From contig JAFCMP010000224.1 of assembly GCA_017506865.1 (NCBI GenBank), positions 744,001 through 808,000 of the forward strand: a DNA stretch of 64,000 nt, in the 5' to 3' direction. Under the pieces are notes generated by a model, which saw nothing but the letters and a program-made list of their open reading frames with translations, searched no databases and had not been told where the DNA came from. The position numbers and the translations under genes are program-made. Origin of the DNA: Tribonema minus (taxonomy: Eukaryota > Sar > Xanthophyceae > Tribonematales > Tribonemataceae). How positions within the stretch are numbered: position 1 is the first letter of the stretch; every line of letters starts with the position of its first letter. Of the stretch, positions 48,834 to 64,000 are shown one piece after another.

Positions 48834-51120
48834 CCAACAGGGCGTGCAGCAGGGCGACCCATTGGGGCCGCTGCTGTTCGCGCTGGCACTGCGCGGCACC
48901 ATGGTGGCTGCCCGCGCCAAGTTCCCGCAGCTGGCGCTTCCGGGCTACCTCGATGACCTCACCATCATGACGCCCAGCTGTGACGCGCCAGTGCTCGGCC
49001 ACGTTGGCCGCGCTTTCTGCTTCATACAACAGGCGCTGAGCGAGCTGAACATTCAGGTCAATGTCACGAAATGCGCAGCGCTGGTGCCGGCCTCAGGCGG
49101 CGCTCGCGAGCGCGCCGCCGCCGTCTTCGCCGCCGCCGATGTCCCCGTACCAGTATGTGACGACGGCGTCACGCTGATGGGGGTGCCGGTGGGCACCGAG
49201 GACTTCGTGCGCACACACGTAGCGGCGACCCTTCGTGCCCCCGGCACCGACCGCCTGGTGGCGGAGCTGGTGCAGATGGAGGATGTGCAGGCTGCCTTCT
49301 CGATTCTGCGTCTTGCTGTCCCCGCCCGCGCAGGGCATGTCGCGCGCAACACGGCGCCATCCCTCACGCACGAGGAGCTACGGCGCTTCGACGCCATCAC
49401 GCTGGCGGCCGTGGCTGCGCTGGCGCAGGAGCCATCGGCGGGCCTTACGCCGCCGGCCCACGATGGCGCGCCGGCGGCTGGTGGCGATTGCCGCAGCCCG
49501 CCGGCGGTTGCGGCGGCGGCGGCACCGCCCTCTCTGTGGGCGGCGGCAGTGGCATGGGTATGCGGCGCAGACTGGGGTGGCGAGGCCCCGGTGACGCTAC
49601 TAGCACATCAGCAGGTACGCGTGCACCTGCGGCTGGGGAGCGGCGGCTTTGGCGTGCTGGGCGCGGCGCCGCGTGCATGTGCCGCATTTGCTGCGCGTAC
49701 CCTCGAGTGCATGGGACCGGCACTGGCGGCGTTTCCAGTGGCGGCACGCAGCCGCGTCCTGGAGCACGCCCGCTACGGCTTTACCTTCACTCAGATAGCT
49801 ACCTGCCTGCAGCAGCTGCGCAGCGGCGGCGATGATGCCGCAGCGGCCCTCGCACTGCTCCTGCCCTCGGTCTGGTACCAGGACTGGCGCCAGGACGACG
49901 GCGCGTGGCGGGCACTGCGCGATCTGCTGCAACGGGCAGGCGGAGCTGCGGGCCTGGGCATGCGGACTCGCGCCGGCGCGCGCCGCGCTGCGCCAGCGGC
50001 GGCGCGCGAGCCAGGCTCCGCCCAGGCCCCGCCGGCCGCCGTGCTGCCGCGGCGTCAAGCCGCGCTATCACGGGTGCTAGACGCAGCGCTCGCCGCTACG
50101 CAGCTGCGCCGGCTTGAAGCAGCAAATGCGTTGGAAGCAGTCGCGGCGTGGCGCAGCGGTGCCTCTAAGGGGGCCATGGGTTTCTTGGCGCAACTGCCGA
50201 GCACTGACCCAGCGGAGACCATGTCGCCGCCGGAATTCCGCGAGACGCTGCGGCGCCACCTGGGCGTGGAGCGCCCCGCCTCCGCTGCGGCGCGGTGCCC
50301 CAAGTGCCATAAAACAGTGGAGTCAGGTGCCCACCTGCGCCGCTGCACACAAGGGCTCAACGTCACGCGACACAACTTGCTTGCAGACGCGCTTTTTCAG
50401 CTGCTCAAGCAGGTGGCCCACCTCCGCGGTCTCGACCGGGACACCCTTGCCCCCTTCCGCCGCTACGCGGCGCGCCACGGGTTCAACAAGTTCATGGACA
50501 TCGTCTTCGGCAGCAACCAGATCTGCCTTCCAGTCCCTAAAGTGCAGCCGAGCGCCGACGCGGTAGCGGCAGGCCGGTGCACTAAACTGCGCGGCGGCTT
50601 TGAAGTAGCTTGTTGCATAGACGTCACCATACGTGACAGCTCATGTCCCTCCCGCCTCCGTCAGGCTCAGGGGGGCGCGCGCGATGTGCAGCGCGTGCTT
50701 GAATCGGCTTCGCAGGAAAAGATAGACACATACGTAGTCTCAGGGGCCCTGGACCCCACTACACACACCCTATTTTCCGCAGCCTTTGACCACTTCGGCG
50801 CTATGTCACGCGACACCCAAGCGCTGCTACACGCACTCGCCGAGCAGAGCTCGCAGGGCAGCTACAATCTCGCGCAGCGCGTTGCCTTCTGGCGCCGCCG
50901 CGCCTCCCTCGCGCTACAGCGCGCGCTCACACGTGTCGTGATCGACAACTGGAACGCAGTCATTGCCCCTGATGGCGACGTCAGTGCTTACCGCCGCATC
51001 GCACTGTTGCAAGTGCCGCGGCCCTCGCCGGCCAGCGCCGAACCGCCGGCCCCTCCGTAGATTTAGTTATCGCCCGATTATCGTGTGCTCAACCCCCATG
51101 CGGTCCAGGACATAATATAC
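48834..51120 (+). mobile_element. 5'-truncated LINE, copy 2, with intact 3' coding end
   Basis: Begins inside the reverse transcriptase at CCAACAGGGCGTGCAGCAGG and runs to the same 3' UTR end, ATAATATAC. The frame is open from the junction to the stop at 51,060. It includes YLDDL, the zinc motif CPKCHKTVESGAHLRRC, and a C-terminal region that in copy 1 lies in another frame. It carries an extra in-frame segment at 49,615-49,881 (89 codons) absent from copy 1. The first 57 codons of the apparent 798-codon frame come from the adjoining fragment and host DNA and are not LINE protein. The flanking 14-base AACTTCAAGGTCTT is at 48,820-48,833 and 51,121-51,134. Confidence 0.9.
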
Positions 51121-51134
51121 AACTTCAAGGTCTT
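51121..51134. repeat. Target-site duplication, 3' side of LINE copy 2
   Basis: AACTTCAAGGTCTT, identical to 48,820-48,833. Confidence 0.85.
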
Positions 51135-51339
51135 GTTGCACTTGATCTGAACTTTCAAAAGATCTTATTGAAGCCAGCAGTGTGCGTAGGACACAACATA
51201 CACCAGCAAGGTCAGCGAGGTGCAAACTCTGCTGCGAATCGCACAAAAAAATCGAAGGCTGGTGGACACATTCATCTCGGCAACAGCAAATCTTATCCTC
51301 CTTCTGCCGTTGTCAACTGACGCTTTCACAGGCTGGGGG

Positions 51340-54300
51340 ATGGGTGGCGTGGTGTCTGTGCTCGTGTGCCTGCTTTGCAGGAACGGGTGCAGCGCCAGCA
51401 ACACCGCATCCGAACTCCTCTTCTTCCCACCCACGCCTCCTTGCTATAAAATTGTGCCCAAAGGGGGCAGCAATGACGGCGAGGAGGACTTCGACTTCGT
51501 GCTGGACGAGATGCTGGAGGTAATGAATTCTGTGTGCGCAATGAAATATTCACATTACAGACACAGTTGCACCAGCAGAGCATATTGTGCACCGCACACT
51601 CTCGTCTTGATTGCGCCAACTAGGGCAACTCAGTGTGTGTCGTGCTTGTGCTACAATAAATGAAGAGGAGCTTCTTGCTGGCGTCTGTGAGAGTGGGGCC
51701 CGGCCGGTTCAGAGATTGCCTTCGCTCTGCCAATTGCGCGACAGTCGCGGCAATGGTAACGCTTTGTGTGCATCTCTGCTGATGCGCACACGCATTGGTG
51801 CCACCGCATGCTGCTCCTGCTGATGCTGCACCTGTTGTGGCAGCAGTGCCGTGATCACTGATGGTCTGCATCGTTCTGCTCTCTGTGTCTGCAGCAAGTG
51901 ATATTTGAAGGCGGACCGCAGGTCGTCAAAGTGAAGACACGGCGAAAGAAAACTGTGGTCGTTCTCTGGTACAAGAGCCCATATGCACGCTACACTTTGC
52001 TTCACAGCCACGGCAATGCCACGGATCTTGGAGCAATGCACGATCGTTATGTGGGACTGGTACAAAACCTAGGGGTGAGCGTGGTAGCTTACGACTACAC
52101 GGGCTATGGGGCATCCTCAGGGTAAGTGACACGTGATCTCAACAAATGGTGCTGTGATGTCAGCAGATCTTGGAGTGAGTGCATTCTCTGCTCATCTTTG
52201 TCAGCTTTCGTGTGCGCATTCCTTGTGTACGTGCAGCGGACATCCGACAGAGAAGGACACATGCAGCGATATTGAAGCAGGCAAGTACTGCTCGACATGC
52301 CCCGTGCCACATGATTGTTGCAATTGAGAATATCATGCATCAAGACTTCAAAGCATATGCAAGCAGCGCGTGTAAGGGCATCGCATCGTGCGTATAAGCC
52401 TCAGGGGTTCTCTGAGGCCACATGCATGTGTCTAACTTGCAAACCTCACTGTCGACAAGCAGCAGGTGCACAAGCAGTGCACAACTTGCGACCTGTGCAT
52501 CAGAAGGGCAATGCATGTTCACAGCGGGCACGCGAAACTACAGTACTCAATTGTGATTTTCACAGCGAAATCTGCAATATCATCTCTGTTTGAAGCAGCA
52601 TCACTGGCTCAGGCTGCTGCGCAATGCTGCCCGCCCCTCCTGCAGTATACCAATGGGTGACGACGCACTGCAGGGCCAGAGAGGTGCTTGCAGCAGCTGG
52701 CATGGACACTGGCGTCAGTAACATTCCCGGTAGCAATGTACTTCTGTACGGGCAATCAGTGGGGAGCGGACCAACATGCTACCTAGCGAGCAGGCAACGC
52801 TGCGCCGGAGTCATTTTGCACAGCCCAATACTGTCAGGCATGCGAGTGCTTACGGTGAGTTCACGTGTGTGTGTGTCTGTAGGCATCTTGCTGAGAGCTC
52901 TATTGTGTTATTGCGCCCACTTGAAGTGGCTTGTCGGTATTGACCACAGTACATGACTGATGACTTGCAACAGCAATGATATGTCTGTGCAAGTGCAAAT
53001 CTTGAGGGAGTTCCGGAACATGCACGAGGTCCTCGTGTAGTGAACTAGACAATGCCAATAAAGATATTTTCACTGACATTGTAGTTGCTGCATGTGAAGA
53101 ACACCAGCTAGGCGACAACGAGCGAGTGCGTAGACAGGAATCCGCAAACCAATCCTTATATTATACAGTCAAGACTGTACAGAGGACGAAGGAGAGGAAG
53201 AAGGCAATGCTAGGTTTCATGCTACTGGACCCGCAGACCTGTGTGTGTGTGGGTGCATGTGTGTTCACGATCATCTACGTGCAGGTCTTCGGTGTCAGCA
53301 CACGCGTTTTGCCACGTGCCACAAATTCGTGTCACATCCCGCCACAGCATGTTGACTGCTTCCATGTTGAACTACATGCATACAATACTGCATGATGTCA
53401 GTGCCACTATGGCTGATTTGTGCCCTTTTGTGCAAGATGTGCCTCCTTGTTGGTTTGCTGCCCCATTTGATCATGCACAGGTTCAAAATGTGAGCTCAAG
53501 TGCGGTGCTTGTGATAGGTGTGCGCCGTAGCATGTGCTGGTGTGCTTTGACTGGACGACCTGAAATAGGTGCAAACTCATTAGAGATGATGTCTGATGTC
53601 TTGGGGTTCGTTGAACTCCACAGGAAAGTCGGGCGCTTGGATGCTTGGATGTGTACCCCAACATTGAGAGAATACGCAAGGTGAGTTGCGGGTGTGACAG
53701 GAATGCTTGGGTGCACTAACCAGTAATGGATGCATGGTGCTGATGTATCATTTGCACTCTCCTGTTGAGGCGCGCATTCACCGCATTCCATACAATCAAT
53801 ACATGCCCACCATCAGAGTGTCTTGCCAGCCGCACAGATTCAAGTTGTAGATTTTGTGAAGGATTTCCTTCATCAACAGCAGATTTACAGCAACAAAGGA
53901 GATTGTCTGCCAGTTACACTGGCTCTAGACCTCGTTGCCTATTTTGCAGCTGTGGCAGGCACATGATGACATAATGGCGATGTAGCACGATTGTCGATTG
54001 GCTAACGGTCTGCTGTATGTTGTGGGCATCCTGGAATTTGCACATCAAAGTGCTTGAGGCATTGATAGCAAGGAAACTGTAAATCTATTTGTTTCAAAAC
54101 CAGAGTGCACAACATCATGCATCATTCAGACTCTGTAGCACTTTCAGCGTGCAAGTGTCTAACTTCACGTGTCAGCCAAGGTTTCGTTCCTTCTCCTGAA
54201 AAACTGTTCTGAGGTCCAATGATTGATTGCTTCGAAGTGCGACCGCACTTGCTACTTGTGTGGAGCTAGGATGCCTTTGCGCTTTTGTCACATGGACGCA

Positions 54301-54746
54301 GTATGTGTCGCTCTGAGGCCAAGCACTGGCTAGTGCATCAGACTCACTGCATGTATGCTGCGTGACCTGGTATTCTCATTGTGTTTGTTGCCTTCAACTG
54401 TCAATCACGTGCGGCATGGCCTGCTTCCAAACTCTTGCAAGTGCATTGTGAAGAGTACCGCATTTTGCGCACCACTATGCATGCCACAACCTGCTGCCAC
54501 CACATGCGCTCTTTGACGCCTTAGGTCAACTGCCCGGTCATGGTGATACATGGCAAGCTAGACACAGAGGTACATTGGGAACACGGCAGGCGTCTGCATG
54601 AATCAACGCCGGATACGTTAAAGCGCGAACCGTGGTGGCCAGAAGATTGCGGGCACAATGACATTGGAGAGAGCCAGGATAACCTTGCGGAGTATTACAC
54701 GCGCCTAAGGGCATTCGTTGCGTCCTTGGACACCACACAGCGGTGA
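51340..54746 (+). CDS. ABHD17-like alpha/beta serine hydrolase, six exons, 312 aa
   Basis: Exons: 51,340-51,519; 51,895-52,121; 52,237-52,280; 52,646-52,854; 53,624-53,680; 54,525-54,746, totalling 313 codons with matching phases. Exon 3 ends CAG|GCAAGT, a GC donor. The family (ABHD17/FAM108/Bem46-like) removes palmitate from proteins such as Ras and PSD95 in animals. Visible here are the strand [22 protein letters not shown], the nucleophile elbow YGQSVGS (Ser188), acid HGKLDTEV (Asp252) and the His of DCGHND (His283). The N-terminus [17 protein letters not shown] has a Gly2/Ser6 pattern typical of N-myristoylation and several cysteines that could be palmitoylated, as in animal ABHD17. The start at 51,340 is chosen because it gives this N-terminus in frame; TTTGCAG upstream of AACGGG could instead act as an acceptor. 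Confidence 0.88.
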
Positions 54747-55042
54747 TGTCAGATTGTTCAATGAAAGTGTGATGATTGTTCAAATGTATGTCTTTTGGCT
54801 ATGGCGTGCATCCATGTCCTCTCTCCATGGCACATGATGATCTTCTTTGGTATGCCTAGTAGTTGTGAGAGTCAGACACTGGACAAGGGACATGAAGTGC
54901 GTCGTTTCGCTTGCCAGGCTCACAATGATGTCATTGTTGTGCATGGCAGTGGCTTTTACATCACACTTGCGTTGACCAAGTCACGTAGCGGATCTGCCCT
55001 TCTTTTGTCGTGCGTGTGCGTTGGCGCCATCTGCAGAGGGCC

Positions 55043-56769
55043 ATGTCAGGCTCAAACTACCATGTCATGAAGCAATGCTACCGCAAGCTGCATTACACCA
55101 GCCTCGTCATCACGGTCTATCTTGACCTGCGCGACGTGTGGTGAAGCGGGCTTTAAAAAAGGTTGCTGCTGAATGAGCGATCCAGCCAAATTCGATGTTG
55201 CTATCAGCAGGAACGGTGTAGTAGTGTATGTGTATGCACATGTAGGTAAATGTTTTTTTTCGCAGTTTATTCTGTCTCGAAGGAAGAACCCCCTTGATTA
55301 CGATTACATGCGAGCTGAAAATTTTCTCTTTGAACAGCAGGAGACCCGTGTTGCGAGCGCCCTGCTATCATCGAACCCTAACCCAACCGGCTCGTACAGG
55401 ACAACGCTGCTGGCGCGCAGCTGAGAGAGCCGGAACACTGACAAAGGCGTGCTGAGAACGAGGGTGTGTTTCGGCTCATTTGCAGGCACATCCCGGGCGG
55501 CCGGCTCGAGCCATGGCTTCAGGGGAGCAGCTGGGCATTTCAATTGTGGGATGGTGAGTTGCGCTGCCATGATTGCCGTGACCTTTACATCTGCTGGTAC
55601 TGGTGGTGCGTTTGCCACATCGTGTCGCATGCTGTGTTCAAATCAAAGCTCCTTTCTCGTGACCGCACACGACAGACAGCGGCATCATCATGGCGTGGCA
55701 TGTAGAATAGGTAGCAATACATTCCAGTAGGTAGCCATGACGGCGTACTTGCCGTCAGTATGGCGCAAGTGACAGATTCTTGCTGTCATCAACGTTTGTT
55801 ATCAGGTGTGACACTTTGCATGGCATGCCATGTCAAGCCGCTGCAGCAGTTCCAAGTGTGTTGCAGCAGTTCCAGTATATTGAGTGTGTATATAAGTATG
55901 ACGAGAAGCCAACAACATTGTAAGTACCTGCATAATGGTTGATCAGCAGAAGCGAAGAGCACATTACAGGGCTTTGAAGCTTGACAAAAGTGTGGTCCAA
56001 GTCGGGCATAGTGGGGTTAGAGTTGGGATTACGGTTGCACTGTGGCTGACTGAGCGGATGCTGCGCGATGGAGTTGTATGCTGACAAAAAAGCTAGATTT
56101 GCTTTTAAACAGAAGCTGTGCCAACATGTCATGGGCGGGTGCTGAGTTACTGCTTGTTCTGCATACTCGCTCGCAAGTTGCCCATTGACTATGGACCATG
56201 TACTTGCGAATGACGCTGCTCAGCGTCGTAATGCCACCTCAGATGCTGGCCAATAGGCTGGACATGCTGAAATCGGAACCCACTCTGATGTAGTCCATGC
56301 TGCCAAGGTATCGTTGTACATCGTGTACAAGATAGCACCTCTTGCAGCTGCCGGTATGATTCATCGAGAAGCTGCCGTGCAGTCTGCAGCTAAGCTCGAC
56401 CCATTGCACGCTTGTTGCTCACAGCGCCTGCCACGTGCTCATCTCTCTCGCGTGTGCTGCAGGGTGATGATAGTGTTTGCGTTCATGGTGCTGCTGATCG
56501 TCCTGGACAGACTGCTCTGCTCGGGCGCCGTGATGCGACCCAAAAAGCGACGCGCAGTGGAAGAGGCTCCGCCACCTGACGTGGAGGCGCCCAGGGAACC
56601 GTCAATGCCATATCACACCATTGCCATCCCAGTAGATTGTATAGATGAACCAATGACACGTCCAGTGAATCCACAAGCCCTGCAACCGAAGCAAGTCGAG
56701 CTGCCGCCTGCAGCGAAACGCGATGCCAGAAAGGAGTCACTGGGGTGGCTAGAAAAGCCGCGGTATTGA
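55043..56769 (+). CDS. Unidentified membrane-anchored protein, incomplete model
   Basis: Four coding blocks fit: 55,043-55,135 (ATG, MSGSNYHVMKQCYRKLHYTS), 55,266-55,393 (FILSRRKNPLDYDYMRAENF), 55,486-55,553 (HIPGGRLEPWLQGSSWAFQL) and the last, 56,463-56,769. The first three join with agreeing phases; at least one exon between 55,553 and 56,463 is missing because the phases do not meet. The last block begins with one hydrophobic segment (MIVFAFMVLLIVLDRLL), then a basic stretch (RPKKRR) and a Pro-rich, charged tail ending WLEKPRY. This looks like a single-pass protein with a cytosolic tail. I do not recognise the family. It lies 296 bases downstream of the ABHD17-like stop on the same strand. 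Confidence 0.5.
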
Positions 56770-57727
56770 CGCCAATGACTTGAATTGAAGCGGATCCTGT
56801 AGTGTGTTTCCAGTCACGAATTTGCTTGTGCATTTGCAAACATGTGCTGCCTGCTATTCCAAGCTTGCGCATGCTGGCCACCGTATTGCAGTCGGAGCGC
56901 GCATGCATGATGTGCTTCAGTACAGGGCACTGATACCAATTTCGTGTGATGACTGCTGATGATTCGAGCTATGGCAGTCACTCTGCAGTGCTTGCAACAA
57001 GCTGAGGCTGCTTACTTGGCACAACCGGTGCGCAGTTGGCGTTTAGGACCAAGGATTGCACCCTGCGTTGCCTGCGGTTTAGATATGCTGGTCGTCCTCG
57101 TCTTAGCGAATCATGCACCTCAGACGGCTGATGCTGAAGTGATTTTTTTGAAAGCAAAAGCACAGTGGATCTTTGGAAAGTAGAGATCAGTGGGAGCTTA
57201 GCCTCAACTCTACTTCACAAGCGGAACCGTCCGGGAACGTTCTCTCGGAGAATTGAAGTTGAAGTTTGTTGGCTTCGAAAGAGAAAAGAGCATACAGCTT
57301 GCGTCAAGAAATATTGTCGAGGTGAGACGGTATAATGCATTGCAGGGAAGCAGGATCGCTGTATGTCTTTTGCCGAGCTGCTCAGCAGCAAGTCCAGCAG
57401 GAAAGTCCTCGTCACCGCATCGAAGTGGGCTTCGATCATTACTGCTTGTTTGGTCTAAACGGCAATGGCAGGCCTACCATTCGTTGAAGAATTGCCTAGT
57501 GGCCTCTCATGTTACGACTGCTACTTTGTCCGATAGCTGCTACTGGTTTGTTCAGTCCATTACTTGCTCCGCTGGTACTTGCTTCTGCACCGCGATTCGA
57601 TACCACAGTTTTTGAACACATCCAGGGGCGAACTCGAAGGGACAAGATGTGATTTGAACATGCTGCGAAAAAATTTCTTACTGTATTGTCTACAAATGTT
57701 TGCTCTCTTCCTTGCAGGGTGACAATC
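56770..57727. other. Intergenic or 5' untranslated stretch
   Basis: No confident gene. A CTTGCAG acceptor at 57,711-57,717 just before the ABCF start suggests that a 5' non-coding or short coding exon of the ABCF gene lies here. A TTGAAGTTGAAGT word, the same as at the LINE target, is at about 57,254. Confidence 0.4.

Positions 57728-64000
<6,273 letters not shown>

Noticed and set aside
48664-48834. Apparent N-terminus of the 798-codon frame
   Set aside because: It is the out-of-frame translation of the LINE 3' fragment and the target duplication, open by chance into copy 2.
55374-55386. AACCCTAACCC, telomere-like word
   Set aside because: Only about one and a half units, inside a probable exon of the membrane-protein gene.

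Overview
The window is nuclear DNA of a microbial eukaryote with intron-rich genes. Exons are mostly 50 to 300 bases, with GT-AG introns of a few hundred bases, GC-rich coding sequence and AT-richer introns. A green (chlorophyte-type) alga is my best guess, from the gene set and intron style, but nothing here fixes the species. All gene models come from reading frames, consensus splice sites and agreement of intron phase. They were made by eye, without transcripts.

Layout. 1-2.2 kb has no confident gene. A minus-strand first exon (2,192-2,703) stands back to back with a nine-exon DHHC palmitoyltransferase (3,012-8,951, plus). Converging on that is a fifteen-exon minus-strand gene (9,716-18,737) joining a DEP domain to a class I pyridine-nucleotide-disulfide oxidoreductase. 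A 5'-truncated LINE (18,881-22,081) with target-site duplications lies just upstream of it, followed by an EngB-type GTPase gene (22,292-25,353, minus). From about 25.4 to 31.7 kb the DNA is gene-poor and holds a decayed, unidentified mobile repeat family with a 3' stem-loop and a pair of hairpin modules.

A TLC-domain membrane protein (minus) and a LisH-domain protein (plus) diverge from about 33.3 kb with only 167 bases between start codons. Three minus-strand genes follow: a PhoD-like metallophosphatase relative with altered metal-site motifs, an ankyrin-type protein, and an unidentified protein. At 48.2-51.1 kb two LINE pieces are stacked in a site that looks like coding sequence of a further minus-strand gene. 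The last part is all plus strand: an ABHD17-like serine hydrolase (51,340-54,746), an unidentified membrane protein (55,043-56,769), and an ABCF-type ATPase that runs off the right edge.

Functionally these look like ordinary housekeeping genes, not an operon-like system. Two of them, the DHHC enzyme and the ABHD17-like hydrolase, belong to families that add and remove S-palmitoyl groups. The least ordinary items are the DEP-reductase fusion, a LINE pair differing by an in-frame segment with intron-like ends, LINE insertion at AACTTCAA sites, a 45-base insertion carrying only the stem-loop tail of a dispersed repeat, and three introns with a GC donor.
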